In this document: piece by piece, positions 47,783 through 59,775 of the stretch
How positions within the stretch are numbered: the first letter of the stretch is position 1
How the letters are laid out: each line of letters begins with the position of its first letter
Assembly (NCBI GenBank): GCA_025024175.1
Contig: QCXZ01000137.1
Span: forward strand, 372,001-436,000
From: Rhyzopertha dominica
Lineage: Eukaryota; Arthropoda; Insecta; Coleoptera; Bostrichidae
DNA length: 64,000 nucleotides
Direction of reading: 5' to 3'
Notes under the pieces: model-generated
Told to the model about the DNA's origin: nothing
What the model saw: the letters and a program-made list of their open reading frames with translations, nothing else
Database searches by the model: none
Translations under genes and position numbers: made by a program

Positions 47783-50700
47783 CTAGAACAAATTGCGACA
47801 TATGGGGCATGTACTTTTATTGCTGGTGCTGAACCATTTGTACTAAAAAGAAAACGATGAATTTCGAACACTCCCCATAAACATGATCGTACTTACCAAG
47901 CACGCAGAATGGAACTTCTTCTTGCACGTCTGACAGCTGAGTTTCGGAAGCTGATAGGTACCGGGGTGCAGAATCGAGAAGCAAACGTAGCACTCTTCGA
48001 CCCCGTCGAATTTCTTGTTCAGGTTGTTGTTCCACAACACCAAACTGTCGGATATCCTCCTGTTCTGTAATCCGAATGTCAGATGAACGGACACAATGAA
48101 TTGTGTTGCCCGCACTGACCGTGCTGACAAGGTTTAAAGGGAGGGAAACATCTGATAGGGGTGACGCACGTACCTGATGCAGTATGCACATTTTAAGTTG
48201 CATGAGCCATTGACGATGAGCTGTGCCCCCGATCTGCCTGCTGCACTGTATGTCGGGAAGGCCCAACGGATAGTTCGGGGGTAGGGTTATAACGAGTTCC
48301 ATTTGGGAGTCGTCTACGGTGTAGACGGCTATGACTTCCCTAACTACAGGATGTACTTTGATCTGCAAGTGGTAAGAAAAAACGATATTGTGCATTTCCG
48401 TTTAAGTATTTTTGACAGTACTGAATGCGTATTTAATAAAGTGGAGCAGACATTTATTTGATATTTGAATAATCTCTATTAAATCAAAACTCCACATTGA
48501 TGGATGATCAGTTCACCGTTTTAATCTAAATTAAAAAAAATAATAATAAAATAATAGCTTGCAGAACTGGTTATAGATTTGTAAAAAAAATACACAAGCA
48601 ACTTTTGAATATATGTCAAAAAAACTACTCAACTATACTAATGATGATAAATTTAATAAAGAATGATCCCTACAAAATGCGAGAATATCTACTGACAACA
48701 TTATGAAAGTTAATTTTAAAAATTCCACTGTTAGAAATAGGATTACTAGATTCTAATAATATAAGTTACATTTACAAAGTTCATTTAAAATACAAATGTA
48801 GCAAAACAGGCGATTTCATCCTTCTATAATGGTGCAAAAAAAAGATTCCCAGAAAATAGAAAGCACAAACTTACCACCATGTTCTTGAATCTGCCTTCCT
48901 CTTGCGCCACCGTCGCCATCTCCTGACTGCACAGCTGCGGCGAAACGTACGCCGTGGTCACTCGATCGACGACCTGTGATGTCCTTGAGTCCGTATTTGA
49001 CCACCACTGCCGTATCAGCGCCGGTAGCTGCGTTACCACGGCGGTGTATACCCAACAGACGAGGTGCTCTAAAGTTTCACTGGTACACGAATCTAAATGG
49101 GGTTTTGTCAAGAAAAGTTCGGCGTGAGGTTTCGATTTGTTGTCGGAGGAGTGGAGAACTTCCGTTGGCATCAGACGGAAGATGTTCTTTAGTAGACTCT
49201 TGAGACAGTCGTCGTTCCTGCAAATGAATTTAAAAAAATTCTAGCTGGTGTAAGTTATTGCAGATTTTGAAAGAAAATCAGTCAGCAATGTACACAAAAC
49301 AAAAAATTATAAAAGCCAATATTAAAATGAATAATGCAAATGCATCATTCAGTTTACTTACTGAAGCCATTCCGCGTACTGATATCGCAATTCCGTCGAA
49401 GCCTTGTCACACAAATCGAGAAGAACATCCCAAAGCAACAGGTAGGCAAAAGTATAAGTATAAGAATCCGTAAACGGCTGAACCCTGCAGCTGTCTTCCC
49501 CCAATCTAAAAAAAAAAAGCCAGCACTCAATCCTCCCGGGAAGCCGCAACCCAAAACAAACTAACCTAAACTCGTCCAGCATGGTCTGGGTAATCTCTTG
49601 GGTATGCATGAGCACTTCTTTGAAGTGCCCCAGGATCATGCCTTTTTCGTGGGGCTTGCTGGATTTTACCGAGGCGGAATCGATGTGCACCAATCCAGGG
49701 GAGAGAACGATCAACATCTTATGGGCCTGCAGCTGTAAAATGCACGACCGACTGACCAGCAAAGAAGTACAGAGCTTCAGGAACTTGGACCACTTGGTGA
49801 AACCATGTATTTCTTTGAATAAGTGCGTGTGGTCCAAGTTGGACGTTATTTTGGAGAATTCCCTCAGGAAGGGGATATCTTTCGTGAGCGTATGTTTTCC
49901 GGCTGCGTATTTTTCTAAAAGGGTGCAGAATTATGTCGTTTATATTTGGTAGCTATGCAAAAGTCATTAAAATAATCTAGTCAGTTTATTACAAAACTGT
50001 AATGATAAACATCTGTTATAACACTATGTTCGTCTAATGACAAATTTGTTATTAAAATGTTTGCCTGTTCAGAATATAAAAAATACAGTTAAGTTTTCTA
50101 TATGCAATATTGCAGATCACAATGCCCACCTTGACCACCTGACTTTAACCCTCTTGACTCATTTTTTTTGCAGAAATACTTGATGAAATTTACCCAGTAA
50201 TATGTGAGATTTGAAAACAATTTTTAAATAACTTTATTAGTTCTCGCAATACTGATTTGCGGTTCTTTAATAGGCTAGCACTAAAGCTAATATTAACCTT
50301 TAATTAAATGTCTTTTTTATTTGACTCACCAAAGATGAAGTACCACAGCTGGAACATGTCCAAATGGACGTTCTGTGCAAAAAGATCATCCCATTCACTC
50401 ACAAAACTGGAACTCTCTTCCAGTCTCAGACATTCGATATGTGTGGTAACAGCAAAGAAAAAGTCAGCCAGTGCAGAGAGAATTGCAATACACTACACAT
50501 TAAAAAAAAAAAATAGTATAAAAATTCCCACTGAAAGAGCTACAGAAATCTTACTTGTGTATCCTCAAACCTCGCTCTGAGTTTTAAAACATTCTCTGAC
50601 CACGTCAACAATAAGACAACGGCACTATCCCATTGTTGCCGTGACAAAAGGTTGGATTTGTGTCTCACCAATGCGGCAAAACAACGTATTATCTCAGTCC

Positions 50701-53700
50701 CCTTTTGCATGACTTCCCAAACAAACGCAGAACTTCAAAAACAAACACGTTATACAAACAATATAACCCAAACAACTTCGTACTTACCCGTCGCAAAAGA
50801 ATTCCCTGGTGTTCTGACTGCGTATTTTCTGAATTCTGGTGAAGTTCTCAGCTATTTGTACCTCTAAATCGTCCTGATATGACACGAAACACCTCAGGAG
50901 AATTATGTGTTCGATATCTCCAAATTTGCTACTTCTGATGTGTTCGTAGCCCAAATGGTTAGCAAAAATTTGCGTTAGATGCAACAATCCGAGATCAGAA
51001 ATTTTAATACTAAGTTTTTCATATGCGACTGATACTGAAGAGGGACAAAGCTCAGTGTATAATAAATAAACAGCGGTGCACCACAGCCAATGTTCTATTT
51101 GTACTCTTTCAGTCAAATAATTAAACAATTTTGTTTTGATTTCATCTGTTATTTTGGAGAAGATTTGTGTTAAGTTTTCTTGCATGTGTTTTCTGTGCTC
51201 TTCTATTCTGTCTGTGTATTTCAACTAAAAATTAAAAGAGACTTTAGTGTCTAAGCTCTAGAAACACAAACAAATTCAAAGACGTTTATGTTATGTTACA
51301 GGGAAAGTGGTGTTTTGTTAAATCAAGAGATGCTGCTGGGTGTCAATGAAAGCTGTAATGGATACATAATAAAGAGAATGCATGAAAAATAGCTCGTTAA
51401 ATGTTCTTAAAGGTGCTGCTATTATTAAATATGGGGTATAAAGTATCCCTCACCATCCCTTGATATAATACCACATGAATCTTTTTTATGGGACTACTGA
51501 ACTATTTTATATAAAAACACTTTTTACAAAACGTCAAAAAAAACTTACCATTCCATAATTCTTCAAGTAACTGCTCATCATAGCAAAATCATGCAACAGT
51601 CTTCCCAATACCTCTTCCTGCCCATCCAAAACCTCTAGAACAACTCTTTCATTTTCATCTCCGGGATATCCTTCATCATCCTCATAATCTTCTTCTTTTG
51701 CCTCCAAAGAACTCGACAGAACGTCGCCAAAAACACGTGCCATCAAACTAAATCTGGCCACGTCATTTTCGGTAACACTGTCGGGGCATTTAACTTCACA
51801 AAACGGCGAACTAAGCTGACCTGTTATGAACTCGGCCCATTTACATGTTTCCAGTGTTGAAGATCTCGAAGTTTCGACGAATTCCAGCTCAAAAAACAGC
51901 GTTAAAACCTCCCCAGTCAATATAGGTACGCTCTTATGACAACACCTTATTAAATTCACCAAAATTTCAGTGATGTCTTTCGAATCCAAGCTGGACACTT
52001 CACAGGACGTTACTTCATGCTCCAGTACACCTGCTAACTTTGAGATCAGGGTTTTGAAGTCAGATTTCGGCATTTCTAAAGCTATGGAAGTTAAGGCGTC
52101 TTGCCAGGCAGTGCTGACTTCCCAAATAGTGTCTTTGGTTAAGTATTCTTGGTCTGTGTTGGTGTTACAGGTCAGTGCGAACAAAGCAAGTAACAAGTCA
52201 TCTCCATAGGTCAAACAATTCTTTTCCGAGTATAATACGGCGGAAATATAAGCAGCCAAGCTTGCACAGGTGTCTATAGTGAGTGAATACTCGTTGGGAT
52301 TGAGTAAGGGTATTTTTAGTTTGGACACTATCTCCTTTACTGCTGCACTGCTAATAAAGAGCTCTGAAATTTTAATAACTCATGAAAAAAGATCATTTTT
52401 TTCAATGTAACAAAACTTGCCTCCATTACTGTTTTCTGTGAAAACTAGTTTTAGTATAACACCAAGTTCTGGTGGACATTCGTCCGCCAACTCTTTATCC
52501 ACTATTTCTGATATGAATTTACTGACATGATCGTTGCGCAGCCATTTTTGGATTAAAAGATCTTCACTGTGTGGATGGGACAAGGCTTGAGCTATACACC
52601 AACCAATACAATCCTCTTTTACCTGAGGGATTTAACAAAGTTAATATTTGAGTATTAATTAATAATGAACAATAAAAAAGTGAAATTCTAGTACTGAAAG
52701 CAGTTTCACTAAACTGAAAATGTTTTCAAGGAGAAGAACTTACATTTTCAAGAGTATCCAAAATTTCTGCCTTCTCCTCTTCCTGTAGAAATCTAAACAA
52801 TAAAAACACCAAATCCACGACAGGTTTAGAACACAAGTAACTGCATTTCATCCATTTATACAGCACATTTTTGTACACCACAACCAGAGACTTGGGTCCA
52901 TCTCCACCCTTATCAAACTGCTTTATAAGAAACTCAAATATCTTCTTGGCGTCGAAATCATTCAGCAAACAACACAGATGTTCAATCAAATCTTTGCATC
53001 TCTTCTCGTTTATCAATCTCACGTAGGCCTCACAAGTTTTGCTGACGACATGATCCAGTGCACCCAAATAAGTGCTATCACAGTCTCTCGAAACCTTATC
53101 CCCACTACTCCCGTCTAAATCCTGGACATCGTCATTTACAAACTTAACTTTGGTCTGTTTCTTTTGTTTTACCGTGTGTTTCAAGCACTGGAGTAGTTCT
53201 ACTTGTTTGACGGCCAATTCTGATATCCCCCTCATGTCGTTTTTCACCTCTAAATTCATCAGAACCCCGAGAAGCAATGATTCGAGATTGCTCCAGAAAT
53301 TGTACACAAACACGCTGTAATTCTCGACGTTACTTTGATTCCTGTTCCAGTACTGAATTAAGGCGGTCACTTGATTAAATATTGGCTTGTGACATGCTTG
53401 TCCGTCCGTTAAACCCCACTCTAACAAGGTAATGAGATGTGACCTGATCAATTTTTCGCACAGAACTATTTCCGACTTGTTTTGAAGGATCACGTACTTC
53501 AGGCATTCGATATATGCGGTCGTTATGGCCAGACTTTCAGATCTACTGGCCAAGACGTTTTTATTTTTCAAGCTGGAAATTTAGACCATTTAGTTTGATG
53601 TATGCCTAATGGAAGCTTCTCACCCTGTCTTCATGCTGTCAAAGAAGTTGTTGAGAAATGTATTTTTGTCGATTGACGGTGGTAAATTTGATAATAACGG

Positions 53701-56498
53701 CAGCAAATACGGGTATATGGCAACGGCGTTGCCTTTACCACCCTCCCTGAGGATTTTTACCAGTTTAGTCACAAACACTTTTTCTACGTTTATAAATTCC
53801 CACCAGTTCTGAAAATGATCAATATGTTTACTGGCAAAAATTGTTTTGGATCTTCTATGTCATTATTAACAAAAATAAAAGGTACAATTAGTGTCCTTTT
53901 ATCAAAGTATAAGCGCTAATCATGGGAAATTGTAATGTTTTCTTTAAAAAATGTAATCATCATTTTTAATTTCATAACTTAAGCACAATAAAAAAATCAA
54001 TCAATTTTAAGTTTAGCATTGAAATTTGTCAATATTCAAAATTCTCAGAAAAATAAGCAAATCTTAAAAAATCTCTAGAAGAAGTATCATAATATTTTTG
54101 TCAAATTGGTTGGATTTAAATGCTTCAACAACTGACAGCTGTTTGCAACATTTTTTTATAGTATCTCTACTTATAAATTATGTTTAAAACACTATTTAGT
54201 TGAAGATCAAATTAAATTTCAAGTAATCTTATTGGATTTAAATTGAATGATACGAAGAAAAGTATCTGCAAAAAATTTTTACTACTTCAGAACAAAAATA
54301 GTCAAATAAATCACATTCAAATATTTTGACGACTAACAATGTTAAACTCAAAATTTTCATTATATGTTTCATCAAAAACAAAAAGCACACGTGTCTTTAT
54401 CCAACTTAATAAAATGTAAGTATACTTACAGCAACGTTCGAGGTCAAAGACAAAACGCTCTCCCAAATTTTCGGTAAAACCAATGCGTCCCCTTTATCCA
54501 AGTTACCAAAAACGGTGTTTACAACTAAACTCTTTTCCGCCTCGTACAAAAACGGAGCATGTTGCCCGATGTTGCTCAAGACTTCGTAGAAAGCGGCTTG
54601 AATGACTGCAGCCTTGTGCTTCGCCAACTTCCAGAAGTTCTGGTGCCTGACGATCTTTAAGTTCAGGTCTTCGGATTTTTTCACTTGCTCCGAGGATATT
54701 TTACTTAAATACAGAGAGTAGCCTTGAAGGCTGGCCAAAACGACACGTTCGTATTTCGCCTCGGCCTCTTCCATGGATACTATCTTCGTGTTACTGAGGG
54801 TTTCGACCGTTTGNACTGTCAAATTGTCGCAGATGTAGTTTAAGATTTCTTCTTCACAGAAAATTATCACTTCTTGGATCTTGTTTGGCGGAAAAGCTGC
54901 CTAAATTTGAATAATTGATGAAAGAGCTGTTGAACTAGTTAATTTTTTTAAATTACGTTAGCACCACAACATTTTATTGTCAAGTTGAAACTCATGCTAT
55001 AACAAGGAAGTTTGGAAATTTCAACATACAATATGGGCATTTGCTACTCATATTTACAATGCTTGCAATTTTTTTGACAGAAATAAAGTCTAATAAACAT
55101 ATAGTGTTCATTTAAACATATACCTTCTGCGAATTTTTTGCAAAACATAACAATAATTTTTTATTTAAATCACTAATTATTCCCAACCCTGTTATGAACA
55201 CAAACATATTTTAAACCGGAAAAACAGAATTAAAGTAGAAAGGTATAGAACTGCTTATATCAATCAATCAAGTTGTCTTTAGCTTGGTAAGGAAATAATA
55301 ATATCATTAAAAATTTATCAATATTAGGTTAATAAATACACTGCAATATAATAATAAGAACTGAAATATTTTTGAAGTATTCTTTTTGTTACAAACAACT
55401 TGGAAACAAATGATCTTACATACAAGTAAATAAAATTAAATAATACACATAATAAACAGATATCATTTCAATGCAACTTTCTGGCCCTCCAAACCTTTAT
55501 TTGTATATCTGGATTCTTCAAGGCAAAACTCAAAAAGCAATGCAATCACAGGAAAGAAGAGCTAGTTTATTCACTGTGAAAAGAATACCCACCTTATACA
55601 TGAAACAAAAGAACAGCTAAATAAATTGAAACTATGGTATGTACCACTCGATACATTAAAAAAAGTGATTAATTTTTAATACCAATGTTAAGACTGGTCA
55701 AATCAGAAATCATAATGCATTTGGAAAGGTTTTGGGGCATTATAGGTAGCGACATGCGTTTATACTTAATGTCAAGATAGCACCACATCAAAGTTGTCTT
55801 AAAAAACAAAGAACAATTCTTTCGACAGTTTTGGTAATAAAATGTTGTGGTGCTAACTTAATGGTCATTTTTTTTTTACCTCGAAAGCTCTTGAAGCCGC
55901 ACTGGCGGCCGGAGGGTAGTTATCATACTGCGCCGTAAACCAAGGACCCACCAACTGTTTCAACACCGGTGCCAGGTTCCTCTTCACCTTCAATACGACT
56001 TCCAAATGAGCAACGTGCGCCGCTTCTCTGACACGATGTTCAACGTCCGTCGCCAGCGCACTGTACAGACGGGGCCAAAAAGCAAGAACAGCCTTTACGG
56101 CCTCCGCCTCAGCTGATTTTACGAGTTCGGCAAACTCCTGCAACGCCTGAACACTAATTATAACCTGAGCAGTTCACAAACTGCCCTAGTTTACCTTCAA
56201 TTTAGTCGTGGAATCTTTCTTGTTCATTTTCTTGAGAACGAGCTGGAAATTCGTGTCTAGCTGGGAATCGCTAGCATCCGATGTGGCTAAGTTGAGTGCG
56301 GGAAGGAGCAAGCTAGATTCCTTTAAAGTAGAGAAGCCCACGAACTGTGGGATGGAGGCTCCGAGCATTTCTGCACTTCTTCCACTGCTGGAAGGCTAGA
56401 ATTTTCTTTTTTGGGGTTCGATTCCTCAAAGAAATAATCGGGCTTACCCTGGCGTTGTTTTTTGTCCTCTGGGCTTGTTGTTTGTGTTTTCCACCCAT
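47783..56498 (-). CDS. Listerin E3 ubiquitin ligase (Ltn1)
   Basis: The ribosome-associated quality-control ligase that ubiquitinates stalled nascent chains on 60S subunits. Seventeen exons join in phase: 56448-56498, 56195-56395, 55880-56146, 54430-54900, 53624-53808, 52744-53572, 52421-52622, 51549-52363, 50788-51224, 50555-50732, 50330-50492, 49566-49914, 49362-49505, 48875-49217, 48174-48362, 47897-48064, 47783-47842; 1683 residues (human about 1766). The N-terminus is MGGKHKQQAQRTK, then DSTTKLKALQEFAEL. A long HEAT/ARM solenoid follows. The RWD-like segment has LVITLPPNYPLG. The C-terminal RING-CH reads CYVC, CQTC, HSACLYKWF and CPIC. The intron after exon 52421-52622 begins GC. Introns at 53809-54429 and 54901-55879 are AT-rich and empty. 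Confidence 0.96.
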
Positions 56499-57009
56499 TG
56501 TTGTCACTAATCAAGCGCTGTACAATTTAAAATATGTTTAATGCTAGCATAAAGATGGAAATTAATTAATTAAATACGAGAAATGACTAATGGACTGACA
56601 AATGACAAATGACATTCGGCTTGAGCTATTGAACTACCAACGCAGGAGCACAAAAACTACTCCACAAAATGAACGATTGAACGGGTTTACAGGGATAACC
56701 TACGCGATAATTCGCGTGCATATAATAGACTTTGAACTATTTTGGCACTGATCTATAAATTAATTAGAGATGAGTGTGTTTTGGCCTAAACAATAACGCA
56801 ATTACGTCGTCCTTTTAATAACTTTCACTTTATGATATTGGCAAGAGTTACGCTTGTCGCATTGCGCATGTCAGCTGCAGCTAACAGTTCTCCGCAATTT
56901 TTTTTTCATCGTTCTTCGCGCCATCAACGACAGGGCAAGCATTTCCACCGGCACAAGTTAAAAATTCAACAGTTTGTCGAGCAGTTAACAGAATTCACAA
57001 GCACCCAAC
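56499..57009. promoter_or_regulatory. Ltn1/FKBP39 divergent promoter region
   Basis: 511 bp between opposite ATGs. A run of four GACT/GACA words (56584-56615) lies about 85-115 bp from the Ltn1 start, and a TGTCAGCTG word (56869-56877) is 140 bp above FKBP39. No ORF is supported. Confidence 0.5.
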
Positions 57010-58745
57010 ATGTTTTGGGGTAAGTAAAGCGTCGTATTCAACTATAACCCTAGTGATCAAGTAAAGATTCGCGTCCCACCGCGCTTTATTTTACACCACG
57101 TGTTGTAACAGCATGTCCAGGATATTAACCGGTCGTTTTCTTCGTCAGGTTTGATAATGGAACCGTCCAAACGGTATGTGCAGACCGTCAGCAAGTCCTT
57201 CCACATCTCGATGGCGGCTTTGGATGCTTCTGCCTCCGGTGACGAGCCCACGCAAGTCATGGTCGGCTACAAAGGCAGGAATTACCTGATGTGCACGCTG
57301 CAAAAGGGGGAGAACATCCAGTGCCAGCTGGACATTAACTTCGGGGTAACTTAGTACTAACCGTTTCGCGTTCGAACAGCGACATGATTTGTTTTTCCGT
57401 AGACAGGCGATAAAATATCCTTCGCCACAAACGGAAACAGCCACGTCCATTTAACGGGCTACCTCATCGATGATTACGATGATTTGGATGATGAAGAAGA
57501 GGAGGACGCTGACGAAGAAGTGGAAGCGGGACAACGAAGCAAACTGAAACGTGGGTTGAAGATGGATAACGGAAGTAAGTTGATGTTCTTTTTTTTCACA
57601 GCACAAGACTGATGTAGCTCTTGTTCGCAGCAGGTGGGAAGAAGATGAAAACATTGGAGATGCTGGAAGCTGTCAACAGCCAGGAATCGGATGATGATGA
57701 TTCCGATGTCAATTTCTCGTCTTTGATGGAAGATGATGATGATGTTGAAGAGGAAGAAGATGATGAGAATGAAGGAGAAGACAATGATGCTGAAGAAGAT
57801 GATGATGAGGAGGACGANGAAGATGAGGAGGTAAGTCTATCACATCATTTTTGTCGGGATGTCTGTTAAGACCACATAAGTTTTAAAATACGTTAACTTA
57901 TTTTCAATGATGCCAATGGTAATTTGCGCCTGAAAGCAACACATGTTGAAACCTTCAACTGAGAAATCCCTCCCAATCGTGTCGTCCTTTTCATTTTTAA
58001 ATTCCGGCTGTTTCAAATTAAACTGAATGATTAGGTTGATGAGGAGGAATCTGAAGATGACGAAGACGAAGATGTTTCAAGCATGAGCGAAGACGATGAA
58101 GAGATGGAAGAGACGAAACCCACCGTGAACGGAACACCAATATCGAAAAAGAACAAGTCACAATTGGACACTCCAAAGGAGAAACCGAACAAGGAGAAAC
58201 AGAAAACCCTGAAGAGCGAGAAGAAGGCCCAGCAGAACCAGCAAAAACAGGAGAAAACCCCCAATCAGCAGAAGCAAAAGCCAAAGGAGACGCCGCAGAA
58301 GAGAACAGTCGAAGGAGGGCTAATCATAGAAGATTTGAAGGATGGTAACGGGCCCGTGGCGAAGCCAGGAAAAGTCTGCCAAGTAAGAAAACTTTTTTTT
58401 TTTGTTTGTTCGCTTCTTCATTTTTCGAAATTCAGGTTTATTACGAGGGAAGATTAAAATCCAACAACAAAGTCTTTGATTCCACAAACAAGGGAGCTGG
58501 ATTCAAGTTCCGCCTTGGTAAACAGGAAGTCATTAAGGGATGGGACATTGGAATTAACGGGATGAAAGTCGGAGGGAAAAGGAAGATCATCTGCCCACCA
58601 CACATGGCGTAAGCAACAACAACGCAATTGTGTCATTCAATCTTAAATTTTTTTTTTGTATAGGTATGGCCAAAAAGGTTCCCCACCAGCCATTCCACCC
58701 AATTCAACGCTGATTTTCACTGTCGAACTGAAGAACGTACTGTAG
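57010..58745 (+). CDS. FKBP39/FKBP46 nuclear peptidyl-prolyl isomerase
   Basis: A nuclear/nucleolar FK506-binding protein with a nucleoplasmin-like histone-chaperone domain and a C-terminal isomerase. Exons: 57010-57019, 57149-57345, 57403-57574, 57631-57830, 58035-58382, 58436-58608, 58664-58745; 393 residues. The first exon has ten bases and encodes MFWG; its junction restores the family start MFWGLIMEPSKRY. The nucleoplasmin-like fold covers about residues 1-95. Two long Asp/Glu tracts and a Lys/Gln-rich segment follow. The FKBP domain (about 285-393) contains VYYEGRL, VFDS, GWDIGINGMKVGGKR and AYGQKGSPPAIPPN, so the drug-binding and active-site residues look intact. An N lies in the second acidic tract. 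A tandem NAG acceptor at 57631 is discussed below. Confidence 0.96.
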
Positions 58746-59735
58746 ATTAAGGCGAAAGTTTCATGTTGAATGTTATTTTTTTAAGCGAATGAATGTATTT
58801 TGTTTATGATGCAGTCTAAACTGATAAGTGTGCATAAGTTATGTTACTATCTATAAATAAAGTTTGCGTTTTCTAAGAATGCTCTTCGAATTTTTTTTTT
58901 TTTTACAGCAATCAATTATAGAGAACAGTCCACCACAAATGAAATTTGTGTGCATTTTTTTATTTCCCATTCAAAGTTGTCGACAGTTTGTAACCTGTCA
59001 ATATTGGTAGTTGGGGCACAAAAAAGAAGCTTGACAAGACCCCTCAATGATTAGAAAGCAATCAAAACCTCAGTGTCAAACTTACTAATAAGAGCAATGA
59101 ATTTGCAATATGTCAGATTTGACAGTAATCGAAAAATGTATGGCAGATCAAGAAAATGTTTATATTTTTGTTTCAACATCAAATAATATGGTAAACAAAT
59201 ACATATAAAAAAGGGAGAAATTTTGAAATTTCATATATGCCAAATATTTGACGTACCTTGTAAATATTCAACTTCAAATTTTCCATTCCATATAAGTTTA
59301 TCAAAGATGACTGGAAAACCTAAGAAATAAGTTTCATTGTTTTTAACAAAGAATCTCTAATTTGACTGAATTATACTTGTTAAATCTTTGCAAGTTTATA
59401 AAATAAATCCTGAATTTTGCTGAGAATAAATTCTATTAACTTAAATATACAGGACATAATTTAACTTCCCATTAAAAGTTATCAAAGTTGACAGCTTGTA
59501 AGAAATGTCACAAATCAAGTAAAAAAACATTTCTGTATGATTTGCAATGGCATCTAAAATCCTATTAAAAGACTAAAAAAAATATGACATGATATCTGAA
59601 AAGTTTTATAGTCGATCTGAAAATAGAAAACGTAAATTTCAAACTCAAGATCAAATTATTGTTCCAGCAGTATTCAAGTCAAAGAATTAGGTGCAAATAA
59701 CACAACGACGTCTTATACAAGACTTGAGTACCTAT
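58746..59735. other. FKBP39/RUFY convergent intergenic region
   Basis: AATAAA for FKBP39 is at 58856-58861. The rest is AT-rich with many TGTCA/TGACA words (58975-59515) and no coding signal. A segment near 59250 resembles one near 61285 in a RUFY intron. Confidence 0.5.
58856..58861 (+). terminator. FKBP39 polyadenylation signal
   Basis: AATAAA 110 nt past the FKBP39 stop codon. Confidence 0.7.
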
Positions 59736-59741
59736 TTTATT
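59736..59741 (-). terminator. RUFY polyadenylation signal
   Basis: AATAAA on the minus strand 35 nt past the FYVE-isoform stop codon. Confidence 0.55.
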
Positions 59742-59775
59742 GAATTAAACCACAACAACGATAATAAAAAAAAAA

